Origin: CAVRZR01 sp964354215
GTDB lineage: Bacteria; Actinomycetota; Coriobacteriia; Anaerosomatales; CAVRZR01
DNA length: 64,000 nt
NCBI GenBank assembly: GCA_964354215.1
Contig: CAYGYT010000006.1
Span: 1 to 64,000, forward strand
Direction of reading: 5' to 3'
Position 1 is the first letter of the stretch. Each line of letters opens with the position of its first letter. The notes beneath the pieces are model-generated. The model was not told the origin of the DNA and did not search any database. It saw only the letters and a program-made list of their open reading frames with translations. The position numbers were made by a program, and so were the translations under genes. Below are positions 43,285 to 51,775 of the stretch, piece after piece.

Positions 43285-44496
43285 CTACTTGGGTGCGGGG
43301 ACCCAGGCGCCGCCCTTGACCACGTAGACGGTGATCGCTTTGTTGTTCGTGTCGCCGTTGGCGTCGAAGGACACCGTACCGGTGACACCCTCAAAGTTCA
43401 CGCTGCCGGTGGCAGCGATGATGGCCTGCTTGCCTTCGGTCGTCGTCAGCTTGTCCGCGCCGACACTGCCAGCCGCCGCGATGATCGACTTGATGATGAC
43501 GTTGGCCGCGTCGTACGAGTATGCGTCGTATGCAGCGATCGCCTCGCCGGGGTACTCGGCCTCGAAGGCGGTCTTGAAGTCCTGGCCCTTGGGCATCTGG
43601 TCGAGCGGTAGGCCGACCGACGTGCAGAAGTCGCCCTCCGCGTTCTCGGCACCCGCGAGCTTGATGTACTCGGGGTCGAAGCAGCCGTCGCCGCTCATCA
43701 TCGGGACCTTGACGCCGCCTTCCTTGAGCTGCTTCGAAAGCAGCGCGCCGGCGTTGTAGATGCCGCCGTAGTAGACGATATCCACGTTCGCGGCCTTGAT
43801 ACGGCTCACAAGCGCCTTGAAGTCCGTGTCCTTGTCGCCCGTCTTCTGGCGGCCGGCGACCGTGCCGCCGTCAGCCTGGAACTGGGTTGCCCAAGCGTCG
43901 GCGAGGCCGACACCGTAGACCGTCGAGTCGTCGACAACGTAGGCCGTCTTGGCGCCGACCGTGTTGAACGCATAGTCGGCGGCGACAGGGCCCTGCACCG
44001 AGTCGATGGTGCACACGCGGAAGTAGTTCTTCATGCCCATCTGCGTGAGGTCGACGGCCGTGTTGGCCGGGCTGACCTGAAGGATGTTGGCCGCGTTGTA
44101 GATCTTCACCGCGACACGCGTGACGCCCGAGTTCAGGTGGCCCATAACGCCGACGAGGTCGGGGTTGGACGCGAACTGGGTGGCCACGTTGCCGCCCGTC
44201 GTCGGATCGCCCTTGTCATCGCCTTCGACCGTTTCGATGGTGATGCCGAGGTCCTTGAGCTCCTGCGATTCGTTCGCCTGCTTCACGGCGAGGTTGGTGC
44301 CGCGAACCATGCCCTGGCCAAGCGCGACTGCGCCGTCGGTCAGCGGGGCACCGATACCCATGACGAGCTTGACCTCGGCAGCCTTGTCGCCGCTCGTGTC
44401 GGTCGACTCGTTGCTGCCACACCCCGTGGCTGCGACTGCTACGACGAGCAGCGCCACGACGAGGGCGAGCATCCACCTGCTCTTACCCACCTTCAT
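43285..44496 (-). CDS. livK: Branched-chain amino acid type ABC transporter binding lipoprotein
   Basis: Extracytoplasmic receptor of the LIV transporter. ATG 44496 has AAGGAGG seven bases before it, giving 403 residues. The lipoprotein signal is a Lys/Arg start, a hydrophobic run and VAATGCGSN with the lipidated Cys. The mature protein is a type I periplasmic-binding fold (VMGIGAPLTDGAVALGQGMVRGTNLAV in order, VEGDDKGDPTTGGNVATQF, VVDDSTVYGVGLADAW, VDIVYYGGIYNAGALLSKQ). The ligand could be leucine/valine, another amino acid or an amide. Sequence does not decide. It is the first gene of the liv operon. Confidence 0.93.
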   Translation of the reverse strand: MKVGKSRWMLALVVALLVVAVAATGCGSNESTDTSGDKAAEVKLVMGIGAPLTDGAVALGQGMVRGTNLAVKQANESQELKDLGITIETVEGDDKGDPTTGGNVATQFASNPDLVGVMGHLNSGVTRVAVKIYNAANILQVSPANTAVDLTQMGMKNYFRVCTIDSVQGPVAADYAFNTVGAKTAYVVDDSTVYGVGLADAWATQFQADGGTVAGRQKTGDKDTDFKALVSRIKAANVDIVYYGGIYNAGALLSKQLKEGGVKVPMMSGDGCFDPEYIKLAGAENAEGDFCTSVGLPLDQMPKGQDFKTAFEAEYPGEAIAAYDAYSYDAANVIIKSIIAAAGSVGADKLTTTEGKQAIIAATGSVNFEGVTGTVSFDANGDTNNKAITVYVVKGGAWVPAPK

Positions 44497-44748
44497 ATGG
44501 TCCTCCTTGACTCTTCCTGCCCGTGTGCACGAGCATACCTTCCACACATGCGAGTACGAAGCTTCCGCGGCGAGCGAGGCTCCCGCGAATCTGGAGAAGC
44601 ATACCAGAGGCGTTGGAGTGCAACAACCGAGCAGCGAGCTGCCAGAATTGCTGAATAAGCGCAGGATGCGACGGGTGGGCGACATCACGGCGTTCCTTGC
44701 TCCGAGCACCCCCGCGGCCGCCCTCCGGAACGAGGCGCGCTCGCGGTG

Positions 44749-45411
44749 TCACACGGTGACGATGACCTCCCCGTTCCGCACACTCACGGAGTAGACGCGC
44801 ACGTCTGCATTCGGGTGGTCGGTGGTGCCATCGCGGACGTCGTACCGCCAGCCGTGCCAGGGGCACATGACCTCGTATCCGTCGAGGTAGCCTTCGGACA
44901 GTGGACCGAACGCGTGCCGGCAGAGGTTCGAGAGCGCAAAGAACTCGCCTCGGGCGTGGAACAGAGCGATGTCCCGCTTACCCACCTTTACGTGCACCGA
45001 TGCTCCCTCGGGCACATCGGCGGCGCGAGCCACCGGCACCTCGATCGGTCCTTCCGGTTCCTCGATAACACCGAGCAGCTCGAGCCCGTCCTCAACGTCG
45101 GTCCGGATGAACAGGCCGCACCAGCACTTGCGCAGACCGGCGAACTGCTCGCGCCAGAACGGGATGCACGGGCAGACGATCTGGAGGTCCTCTTTCGGAT
45201 CGCCGGAGCGGACCCGGCACGGGCAGAAGACGTCGCCTGACTCCTCGAGGATCCGGATCTCGGACTCGAGGACCTCGTTGACGAACTCCTCCTCGGTGTT
45301 GAACTTGTATCCGAGGCGCTCGGCAAACGGCCCCATGTACTCCTTGAGGTCTTCGATCGTGGTTCCTGGGCCGAACATGCGACGTACCGGGCGAGAAGCG
45401 TCGGCGCTCAC
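44749..45411 (-). CDS. Ferredoxin:thioredoxin reductase catalytic domain fused to a Rieske [2Fe-2S] domain
   Basis: A 220-residue protein starting at GTG 45411, which overlaps the glutaredoxin stop (GTGA). Residues about 15-105 match the FTR catalytic subunit, with all cysteines of the 4Fe-4S/disulfide site: DVFCPCR (63, 65), IVCPC (80, 82) and KCWCGLF (96, 98). Residues about 122-218 are a Rieske-type domain with the ligand pairs SNLCRHAFG (Cys164, His166) and VMCPWHGW (Cys183, His186). FTR is normally a separate subunit of about 110 residues. It could pass ferredoxin electrons to the neighbouring glutaredoxin or a thioredoxin. Confidence 0.9.
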   Translation of the reverse strand: MSADASRPVRRMFGPGTTIEDLKEYMGPFAERLGYKFNTEEEFVNEVLESEIRILEESGDVFCPCRVRSGDPKEDLQIVCPCIPFWREQFAGLRKCWCGLFIRTDVEDGLELLGVIEEPEGPIEVPVARAADVPEGASVHVKVGKRDIALFHARGEFFALSNLCRHAFGPLSEGYLDGYEVMCPWHGWRYDVRDGTTDHPNADVRVYSVSVRNGEVIVTV

Positions 45412-45653
45412 AGGCTCAGCAGCTCCTTGATGCGGGCCTTGTTGAATCCGACGATGACTTCCTCCCCGATGACCACGACCGGGAATGACGCGCCACCGGA
45501 GATCTCTTTCACCTCGGCGATGGCGTCCTCCTTTTCCTTGCCCTCGAGCAGGTCGACCTCTGTGAGGTCGTACTCGACGTCGTTCTCGTCCAGGTAGCGC
45601 CGCGTCATGCGGCAGTACGGGCACGTGGACAGGGCGAACAGCTTGATTGGCAT
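45408..45653 (-). CDS. Glutaredoxin-like protein with CPYC active site
   Basis: An 81-residue thioredoxin-fold protein. ATG 45653 is preceded by AAGGAGG, which fixes the start and excludes an upstream extension. The active site is LFALSTCPYCRMTRRYLDE (Cys-Pro-Tyr-Cys) and the cis-Pro loop is GGASFPVVVIG. The stop overlaps the FTR-Rieske start, so the two are made together and probably interact as donor and acceptor of dithiol electrons. Alternative name: NrdH/Grx-type redoxin. Confidence 0.92.
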   Translation of the reverse strand: MPIKLFALSTCPYCRMTRRYLDENDVEYDLTEVDLLEGKEKEDAIAEVKEISGGASFPVVVIGEEVIVGFNKARIKELLSL

Positions 45654-45779
45654 GGTGCCTCCTTGGCGTCCAGCATGTGCGGCGACGGGTCCTTCTGGGC
45701 CGTATGACAAAGTATGTTCCCCAGTCGGACGCGCTTCGGTGCCGCCAGCTGTGTCTCGAGTGTGTCGTACAATCACGGC

Positions 45780-46619
45780 ATGCCGAGCCGCTCCGACACT
45801 CCCACGCAGCCATCGCTGCGTGTTGCGTTCCTTGGATCAGGCTCCTCCGGCAACGCCACAGTCGTTTCCGACGGCACCACGACCGTGCTCATCGACTGCG
45901 GCTTCTCGGCGCGGGAGGTCGTGCGAAGGCTGCAGGCGCACGACCTTGATGCGACATCCGTCTCGGCGATCCTCGTTACACACGAGCACACGGATCACAC
46001 GCGAGGCGTCGAGGTGTTCGCAAGCCGTTTCGGCTGTTCGGTGTGGGCTACTACAGGCACCCGCCGAGCCGGGCGGTTGGATCAGCGCCTCGAAGACGTG
46101 CATACGCTCGTACCGGGAGTGCCTGTCAGCATCGGCACGTTCGACGTGCTGCCATTCCGGTCGTCTCACGACGCAGCCGAGCCCGTCGGCTACGTTCTCA
46201 CAGACGGCGCGGGTACCCGCTTCGGACTCGCCACCGACACCGGAACCTTCACTCCAGACACTGCCGAGGCGCTTCTCGGCTGCGACGTCCTCGGCCTGGA
46301 GTGCAACCACGACATCGACATGCTCACCACGGGCCCGTATCCGTGGTTCCTCAAGCAACGGATCGCGTCGAACCGGGGACACCTGTCCAACCCTGACGCG
46401 GCCGACGCGCTCGAACGCGTCGCGAGCGACCGGCTCACGCACGTCTTCGCCCTGCACCTGTCGCGCACGAACAACACCCACGACCTTGCTCGCGCCGCGC
46501 TCGAACATCGGCTCGCACGCCTGGGGCTCGGGACGCGCGTGACCTCGGTGACGCAGGACTGCACGATGCCGAGGCAAACCACGCAGCAGTTGCACCTTGG
46601 AGCCTCGATCGGGTCGTGA
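45780..46619 (+). CDS. Metallo-beta-lactamase fold hydrolase (YycJ/WalJ-like)
   Basis: A 279-residue protein of the MBL superfamily. It has FLGSGSSGNATVVSDG and VLIDCGFSAREVVRRL, then the metal motif LVTHEHTDHTRGV (HxHxDH), a further His in PFRSSHDAAEPVGYVL, the Asp of LATDTGTFTPDT, ECNHDIDML, and a final His in FALHLSRTNNTHDLA. This set and the GSGSSGN start fit the YycJ/WalJ 5'-exonuclease-like group. It is divergent from the glutaredoxin gene by 126 bases and convergent with btuD. Confidence 0.88.
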   Translation: MPSRSDTPTQPSLRVAFLGSGSSGNATVVSDGTTTVLIDCGFSAREVVRRLQAHDLDATSVSAILVTHEHTDHTRGVEVFASRFGCSVWATTGTRRAGRLDQRLEDVHTLVPGVPVSIGTFDVLPFRSSHDAAEPVGYVLTDGAGTRFGLATDTGTFTPDTAEALLGCDVLGLECNHDIDMLTTGPYPWFLKQRIASNRGHLSNPDAADALERVASDRLTHVFALHLSRTNNTHDLARAALEHRLARLGLGTRVTSVTQDCTMPRQTTQQLHLGASIGS

Positions 46620-46649
46620 GCGGCCGGCGGCGGCCAAGCGCGGTCGCAG

Positions 46650-48029
46650 CTAGATACCGGCTCCCGAGGTGGAATCGCTCTCAGGCGCACCAACTGCGAC
46701 CGCTCGGGCGTTGAGCGCACGAAGTGCGTCGTCGTCGCTCGCCACCGCTTGCGCACCGCGGGCGATAGCTCGCTCCCAAAGCTTTTCGGCGACGCCCTGG
46801 GTGAAGTCGCGGCCGGCGATCTCGCCGATGAGCACGAGCGGACGGCTCGATTCCACGGCAAGCCGAAGGTTGTCGACGTTCGCCCCCCCGAATGGGACGC
46901 GGCACACCACGACTGCGTCGGCAGCTGAAATGACGTCGCGTACGCGCGCGCGAGCCGCATCGTCCATCGCCCCGTAGGGCGGTAGCGTCACGCGGGTGAG
47001 CCCGAGCGCCCGGGCGACGCCCTCATCGACATCGCCGAGGTTGAGGGCCGCGGTGCTCACCTCGAAGCCCGCAAGCGAGAGGCGGCGCATCAGGGCCGCC
47101 CCGCTGCCCGACCCCGCAACGAGCGCCACGCGGGCCCTGTGCGGGCCGTGGTGCACGGCCGCCTCCCTGAGCACGGGCGTCACGCTCACCGTCCCCGTCA
47201 CCGGATCTGCTCCGACCACGGCGCGCACGCCGAATACGTCGCGGAGGGTCTCGGGGGTGATGACGCTCGCTGGGGGCGCCGCACGACCCATCCGCCCCTT
47301 CGCGACGACAGCCAGCCGGTCGCTGTAACGCGATGCAAGATCGAGGTCGTGGAAGACCGCGAGCACGGCGAGCCCGCCGTCCGCGAGTTCCCGTACGAGA
47401 TCCAGCACCTGGAGCCGATGATTCAAGTCCAGGTGCGAGACTGCCTCGTCAAGGAGCAGCACGTGCGGCTCTTGCGCGAGCGCCTGTGCGAGCGCCAGCC
47501 GCTGGAGGTCGCCGCCCGAAAGCCTGTCCACCGGTGTCGCCGCGAGGCGCCAGGTGTCCGTGATCCGCATGACCCGCTCGACCACCTCGTGGTCCGCCGC
47601 ACCGGGATGCTCGAGCCGGCCCAGATGAGGATTGCGCCCCATCTCGACGAAGTCCCGGGCGGGAAAGGAGAACGCCGCCGAGATGCTCTGCGGCACGACG
47701 CCGACGAGCGCCGCCCGTCGGCGCGGACCGAGATCGGCGAGGTCGATCCCGGCAACCGTGAGCCGCCCACCGAGGAGGTTCGCCGTGCCCGTCACGGAGC
47801 GAATCAGCGTCGACTTGCCGGCGCCGTTTGGGCCGACAAGTCCCACCACCTCGCCCGCGTGGACCGCGAGATCGGCCCCACGTACCACGGGGGTGTCGCC
47901 ATAGCCGACGTCGGCGGCCTCGAACGCAAGCAGCGTCTCGGGACGCCCGCGCTCCCTCCGAGAGTCGTGCCCGTGGTCGTCTTCGTGCTCGCGCCCGCCA
48001 GGACGGTATCTGTCGCGCTCCCGGCTCAT
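46650..48029 (-). CDS. btuD: Cobalamin ABC importer ATPase with an extra C-terminal domain
   Basis: A 459-residue ATPase. ATG 48029 overlaps the btuC stop (ATGA) and has GAGGAGG upstream. Residues about 35-270 are a FepC/BtuD-type ATPase: VGLVGPNGAGKSTLIRSVTG, LSGGDLQRLALAQALAQ, VLLLDEAVSHLDLNHRLQVL and FHDLDLASRYSDRL. Residues about 285-450 form a second alpha/beta domain (ALVAGSGSGAALMRRLSLAGFEVSTAALNLGD in pieces, VVVCRVPFGGANVDNLRLA, LVLIGEIAGRDFTQG) of unknown role, recalled from some archaeal and anaerobic-bacterial relatives. The operon is controlled by the cobalamin riboswitch at 50.5 kb. Confidence 0.9.
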   Translation of the reverse strand: MSRERDRYRPGGREHEDDHGHDSRRERGRPETLLAFEAADVGYGDTPVVRGADLAVHAGEVVGLVGPNGAGKSTLIRSVTGTANLLGGRLTVAGIDLADLGPRRRAALVGVVPQSISAAFSFPARDFVEMGRNPHLGRLEHPGAADHEVVERVMRITDTWRLAATPVDRLSGGDLQRLALAQALAQEPHVLLLDEAVSHLDLNHRLQVLDLVRELADGGLAVLAVFHDLDLASRYSDRLAVVAKGRMGRAAPPASVITPETLRDVFGVRAVVGADPVTGTVSVTPVLREAAVHHGPHRARVALVAGSGSGAALMRRLSLAGFEVSTAALNLGDVDEGVARALGLTRVTLPPYGAMDDAARARVRDVISAADAVVVCRVPFGGANVDNLRLAVESSRPLVLIGEIAGRDFTQGVAEKLWERAIARGAQAVASDDDALRALNARAVAVGAPESDSTSGAGI

Positions 48030-49105
48030 CGCGCACCTCCTCGGCGAACGAGCAGCCACACGAAGAACGGCCCGCCGACGACCGCGGTCACGATGCCGAC
48101 CGGGATCTCGATGGGTGCAAGCACGGTTCGAGCGATGAGGTCGGCAAGTACGAGCACGATGGCACCACCAAGCGCGGATGCAGGCAGCAGCAGCCGGTGG
48201 TCCGGGCCGAGGACGAGTCGCACCATGTGCGGCGTCATGAGGCCCACGAACCCGATGAGCCCCGCTACCGAGACCGCCGCAGCAACAAGCAGCGAGCCTG
48301 CGGCAAGCACGACGAGTTTGAAGCGCTCAACTTCGAGCCCGAGCTGGCCGGCGCGCTCGTCGCCGAGCAGCATGAGGTTGAGCTGCCGCGTGTAGAGGAG
48401 CGGGCCGGCGATACCGAGCACGAACATCGGCGCGATCATCGCCACGTATTCCCACGAGGCGCCCGAGAGCCCGCCCATCATCCAGAAGACGATCTGGGCC
48501 ATCGACTCGCGCGCGAACACCATGATGAACGACATGATCGCCGCGAGCGTGTAGGACACGGCCACACCTGCGAGCAGCAGGGAGTCGGTCTCGAGCCGAC
48601 CGCGCCACGACGCGAGTCGCACGACGAGCAGCATCGTGAGCGAGGCGCCGACGAAGGCAGCGGCAGGTACGAGCGCGTACCGGAGTGCGACGGCCGAGGC
48701 GGTCGCGACGATCGCGATGATCGCGCCGAGGCCGGCGCCTGATGAGACGCCCAGGATGTAGGGGTCGGCAAGTGCGTTGCGGAAGAGCGCCTGGTAGAGC
48801 ACGCCGGCCGACGCGAGGCACGCGCCGACGAACGCGGCGAGCACCACGCGCGGGAGGCGGATGTCGGCGATCACGGCATCGGCGATGGTGCGAGGCGCGC
48901 CGGTCACGAGCCGCCCGAACGACGCGAGCACGTCTGCGACCGGCACGCGCACGGCGCCCAGCGCGACTCCGGCCAGCATCGACACGGCGAGAAGCGCCAC
49001 GAGGGCCACGATCACCGCGGCGGGTCGCGCACCGGTGGGCGACGCACCCGGTGCTCCCGGCCCACCCGGCGCGCCCGCGCTTGCGTATGTCCGCGAGTCG
49101 CCCAC
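48026..49105 (-). CDS. btuC: Cobalamin ABC importer permease
   Basis: A 359-residue FecCD/BtuC-family permease with about ten helices. It starts at GTG 49105, two bases after the btuF stop. Blocks are VIADIRLPRVVLAAFVGACLASAGVLYQALFRNALADPYILGVSSGAGLGA in order, LAGVAVSYTLAAI, WMMGGLSGASWEYV, QLGLEVERFK (coupling), AGLIGFVGLMTPHMVRLVLGPDHRLLLPAS in order, and the late APIEIPVGIVTAVVGGPFFVWLL. The substrate is inferred from the upstream riboswitch. Sequence alone could also mean iron-siderophore or heme uptake. Confidence 0.92.
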   Translation of the reverse strand: MGDSRTYASAGAPGGPGAPGASPTGARPAAVIVALVALLAVSMLAGVALGAVRVPVADVLASFGRLVTGAPRTIADAVIADIRLPRVVLAAFVGACLASAGVLYQALFRNALADPYILGVSSGAGLGAIIAIVATASAVALRYALVPAAAFVGASLTMLLVVRLASWRGRLETDSLLLAGVAVSYTLAAIMSFIMVFARESMAQIVFWMMGGLSGASWEYVAMIAPMFVLGIAGPLLYTRQLNLMLLGDERAGQLGLEVERFKLVVLAAGSLLVAAAVSVAGLIGFVGLMTPHMVRLVLGPDHRLLLPASALGGAIVLVLADLIARTVLAPIEIPVGIVTAVVGGPFFVWLLVRRGGAR

Positions 49106-49106
49106 G

Positions 49107-50272
49107 CTATTGCATGAAGGCGTCCGGGTGCATCGCCTCGGCCATCGCACGGATGCCCTCGACGATACGGGGCCCTGGGCGCGTCACGAGGTTGTCATCG
49201 AGCAGGTACACCCGCTTCGCCTCGACCGCGCCGAGCGTGTTGTAGCCGGCACGCTTCTCCAGATCCGACGGGTCGCTCATGGAGCCCTTCGTCGCCATGT
49301 ACACCTCAGGGTCGTCCTTCACGAGCTGCTCGAGCGAGTACGCTACGTACCCCGGCTGCTGGACGACGTTCGCGCCTCCTGCCGCGCGCAGCATCTCGTC
49401 GATGAGGGTGCCCCTGCCGACGGTGAACAGCGGGNNNNNNNNNNNNNNNNNNNNNNNNNNNNNNNNNNNNNNNNNNNNNNNNNNNNNNNNNNNNNNNNNN
49501 NNNNNNNNNNNNNNNNNNNNNNNNNNNNNNNNNNTGCCGCGCGCAGCATCTCGTCGATGAGGGTGCCCCTGCCGACGGTGAACAGCGGGTTCTGGCCAAT
49601 CTCAACGAAGGTCTTCACGACATCGTCCTTGGCGACTGCCGAGGAGATGGTCTCGATGTCGTCCTGCATCGAGCCTACGAGGTCGCCGGCCGCTACGGTC
49701 TTGCCGGTCGCGTCGCCAAGCATGGTGATGTCCTCGAAAAGGCCGTCGAGCGTCGTCGGGTCGACCGCGATCACCACCGCGCCGAGGTCCTCGAGCTGTC
49801 TCAGTACGTCGGCCTGCACGCCAGTGGTCGCGACGATGAGGTCCGGCTTCGCAGCGCCGATCGCCTCGATGTTGGGGGTGACGAAGTCGCCCATCTTCGG
49901 TAGGTCCTTCACGGAGGGCGGGTAGTCATCGTACGTCGTCACGCCCACGAGGCGGTCCTCCAAGCCGAGCGCCGCGAGGATCTCGGTGTTCGCCGGGGCA
50001 AGCGAGACGATGCGCTTCGGCTTCTCCTTGATGGTGACCGTTCGGCTGGCGTCGTCGGTCACCTCAACAGGGAACGCCGAGAGCGAGGGCGGTGATGCGA
50101 CGTCGGACGGGCTGCTGTCTTCGGCGGCCCCGTTGGCGCAGCCCGATGCGGCGAGCACGAGAACGAGAAGCGCCGCCGCGGGGAGTATCGCCCGCGCGAA
50201 TGCGCCGAGACGGCCACGCGCCCCTGCCGCCCAGCGTCCGAACCGTGCGGCACCCCATCGTGTCCTGGTCAT
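49107..50272 (-). CDS. btuF: Cobalamin-binding lipoprotein (interrupted by an assembly gap)
   Basis: Receptor of the importer. ATG 50272 is preceded by AAAGGGG. The signal has a hydrophobic run and LAASGCANG (lipidated Cys). The mature part shows the BtuF-type DDASRTVTIKEKPKRIVSLAPANTEIL order, LVGVTTYDDYPP, KPDLIVATTGVQADVLRQL, and, on the other side of the gap, a C-terminal lobe ending RPGPRIVEGIRAMAEAMHPDAF. Reading is broken by 100 N (49435-49534). If the duplicated 55 bases flanking the N are merged, the frame runs through uninterrupted (EIGQNPLFTVGRGTLIDEMLRAAGG and on), so the gene is very probably intact. Confidence 0.9.
49380..49589. other. Assembly gap of 100 N flanked by a 55-base exact duplication
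   Basis: The 55 bases at 49380-49434 are repeated exactly at 49535-49589, on either side of 100 N (49435-49534). This is the pattern of two contigs that overlap by a k-mer-sized end but were scaffolded with a default gap. Collapsing one copy plus the N restores a continuous btuF frame, so both the gap and the duplication are most likely artefacts, not biology. Confidence 0.9.
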
Positions 50273-50318
50273 TCCTACCCCTTTCGTTTCGCGCAACCTC
50301 GAACGCACCTCGAACGCA

Positions 50319-50352
50319 CGAAGACCCGCACCGGATGGGTGACGGGTCTTCG
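50319..50352 (-). promoter_or_regulatory. Hairpin between cobalamin riboswitch and btuF, possible expression platform
   Basis: Arms CGAAGACCCG (50319-50328) and CGGGTCTTCG (50343-50352) are perfect reverse complements. The 14-base loop can pair further (ACC/GGT). It lies between the riboswitch aptamer and the btuF start. No T-run follows on the minus strand, so control may be by ribosome access or Rho instead of simple intrinsic termination. Confidence 0.5.
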
Positions 50353-50424
50353 GATTCGTGTGGCGCATATCGGCTATACGAGCGCCCATGCGGACGCCGC
50401 GAGCCGGCCCTGAACCTCGAAGGC

Positions 50425-50595
50425 CGCATCTCGCACCGCCTGGCAGGTCTCCTGACTTCGCAGCTTCGAGCCGCGTGGCTCGGCGCTGTGTTCACAGTGG
50501 CGGGTCCCGTCCCGGAATCGCACCGGGTTCCCTATTCTCCCGCTTTCAAGCGGGCACCAGACGACGCTATTCGGTTATGAGGGTGCCAGTGTAGC
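50425..50595 (-). ncRNA. Cobalamin (AdoCbl) riboswitch upstream of btuFCD
   Basis: Read on the minus strand, the segment contains the standard aptamer blocks in order. These are GGTGCCCGC...GAATAGGGAA, CCGGTGCGATTCCGGGACGG, GCCACTGTGA, and the B12 box AAGTCAGGAGACCTGCC (complement at about 50442-50458). The block spacing and the CGAGCC/GGCTCG helix between them fit the cobalamin family. It should lower btuFCD expression when adenosylcobalamin is plentiful and fixes the transporter's cargo as a corrinoid. Boundaries are approximate. Confidence 0.93.
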
Positions 50596-50613
50596 GAAGT
50601 GGCCGGGCCGGGA

Positions 50614-51312
50614 CTAGACGGACACCTCAGCGGGAACGGCCGATCCCTCGGCTTCAGGGGTCTTCACAAGAAGGCTCGCGCCCCACGCCGCGAGCAGCGC
50701 GGCCACGAGCAGCGCGGCGAACATCCCAAAGAACAGCAACCTGATCTTCACCTCGGGTGAGTTCAGTACCGGACTGTCCGGGTGAAGCGCGCGGCCTGGG
50801 CCGAGGATGGCGCGCAGCAGGAGCGTCCACATCACGGCAGTGAACGCGATGTCCCCGATTGCGAGCGCGCGCAACCCGTCTACGAAGAGAGGGAGTAGGA
50901 GAAGCAGAAGCGCCAAGAGGAGCGTCCAGAACTGCGCCATCAGGCGCGGGTCGGCGGTCACGACCGACATCGCCGACGACTTCGACCCCGAGAGGTCCCA
51001 GGTGCCCAGCGCCGCCCAGAGACCCATGCCGCTTCCGATGACCCACAGGGGCACCGCCACCCAGCGAAGCCCCGTCTCATACCGGAACACGCCCTCGCGT
51101 CGTGTCGCAAGGAACACGACCGCCAGGAGCGCCATGAGGCTGAATGCAGCGAGGTTCGCCCACGTGAGCGCGCCGTGGAACACGGGGAGCCGCACCTTGG
51201 CACCGAGGCCCTCAACCGCAGGGAACTGAGTGGCCAGGAAGACGGCGACGGCGAGCGATACGGCCGCGGCGATGAAGAGCACTGTCGGATTCGGGCGAGT
51301 TCGTCCGGCCAT
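50614..51312 (-). CDS. Six-helix membrane protein with CcmC-like features
   Basis: A 232-residue integral membrane protein with about six hydrophobic helices. It is not confidently assigned. Two histidines sit where CcmC heme-exporter subunits hold their axial heme ligands (His46 in LPVFHGALTWA and His177 in RALHPDSPV). Between them lies a Trp-rich loop (GLWAALGTWDLSG, then DPRLMAQFW), reminiscent of the CcmC WGTWWVWDARL motif but degenerate. With ccmE and ccmF at the start of the window a heme-handling role is plausible. It is upstream of and on the same strand as the cobalamin operon, but the riboswitch separates them. Confidence 0.7.
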   Translation of the reverse strand: MAGRTRPNPTVLFIAAAVSLAVAVFLATQFPAVEGLGAKVRLPVFHGALTWANLAAFSLMALLAVVFLATRREGVFRYETGLRWVAVPLWVIGSGMGLWAALGTWDLSGSKSSAMSVVTADPRLMAQFWTLLLALLLLLLPLFVDGLRALAIGDIAFTAVMWTLLLRAILGPGRALHPDSPVLNSPEVKIRLLFFGMFAALLVAALLAAWGASLLVKTPEAEGSAVPAEVSV

Positions 51313-51467
51313 AGCTGGCTCCTTGTAGCGGGAGGACCGCCGAGCTAGCCGTGCGGTCCGATCGAGCGGTCAGACGGCCCATTCTAGCAGCCGCGCACGC
51401 ACGCTTCGACGCGGACTCTCGAACGCCGCTCCCGAGCCTTGTCCCCGGCGGCCAGCACCGAAACGGC

Positions 51468-51513
51468 AGCGCCCCCGGTCCCTCCGCGACAGGCGGCGGG
51501 CACCGGGGGCGCT
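51468..51513. repeat. Perfect 12-bp inverted repeat
   Basis: AGCGCCCCCGGT (51468-51479) and ACCGGGGGCGCT (51502-51513) are exact reverse complements around a 22-base spacer, in a gene-free stretch about 160 bases upstream of the CcmC-like gene. The RNA would form a very stable hairpin. No T-run follows on either strand. Confidence 0.75.
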
Positions 51514-51748
51514 AGCACACAGGTGAAGGCGAGTGAGGCTTCCGCGCGGGGCGGCCGAGGTGGTCGAGACGAATTCGCGATCGGCGGTTTTGCAGGCAGT
51601 CGTAGCCAGGCCACTTCGCGCGAGGAAGCTTGCACGTACTCCGTCGTCGTCACAGTCACACTCGCCTTGCAGTACTCACATCGGCCCAGCCCGAAGGTGC
51701 TTTAGCAGATTCATCCTGCACAGAAGGATGATTCCCACCCACAAGAGA

Positions 51749-51775
51749 AGAGGCCCCTCGGGGGAAGGGGCCTCT
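51749..51775 (-). terminator. Terminator-like hairpin in the 51-52 kb stretch
   Basis: A 10-bp perfect stem (AGAGGCCCCT, 51749-51758, with AGGGGCCTCT, 51766-51775) and 7-base loop. On the minus strand the stem is followed by TCTCTTGTGGG, moderately T-rich. It would end transcripts coming from the oxidoreductase gene about 550 bases upstream or from an unrecognised short gene. Confidence 0.55.
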
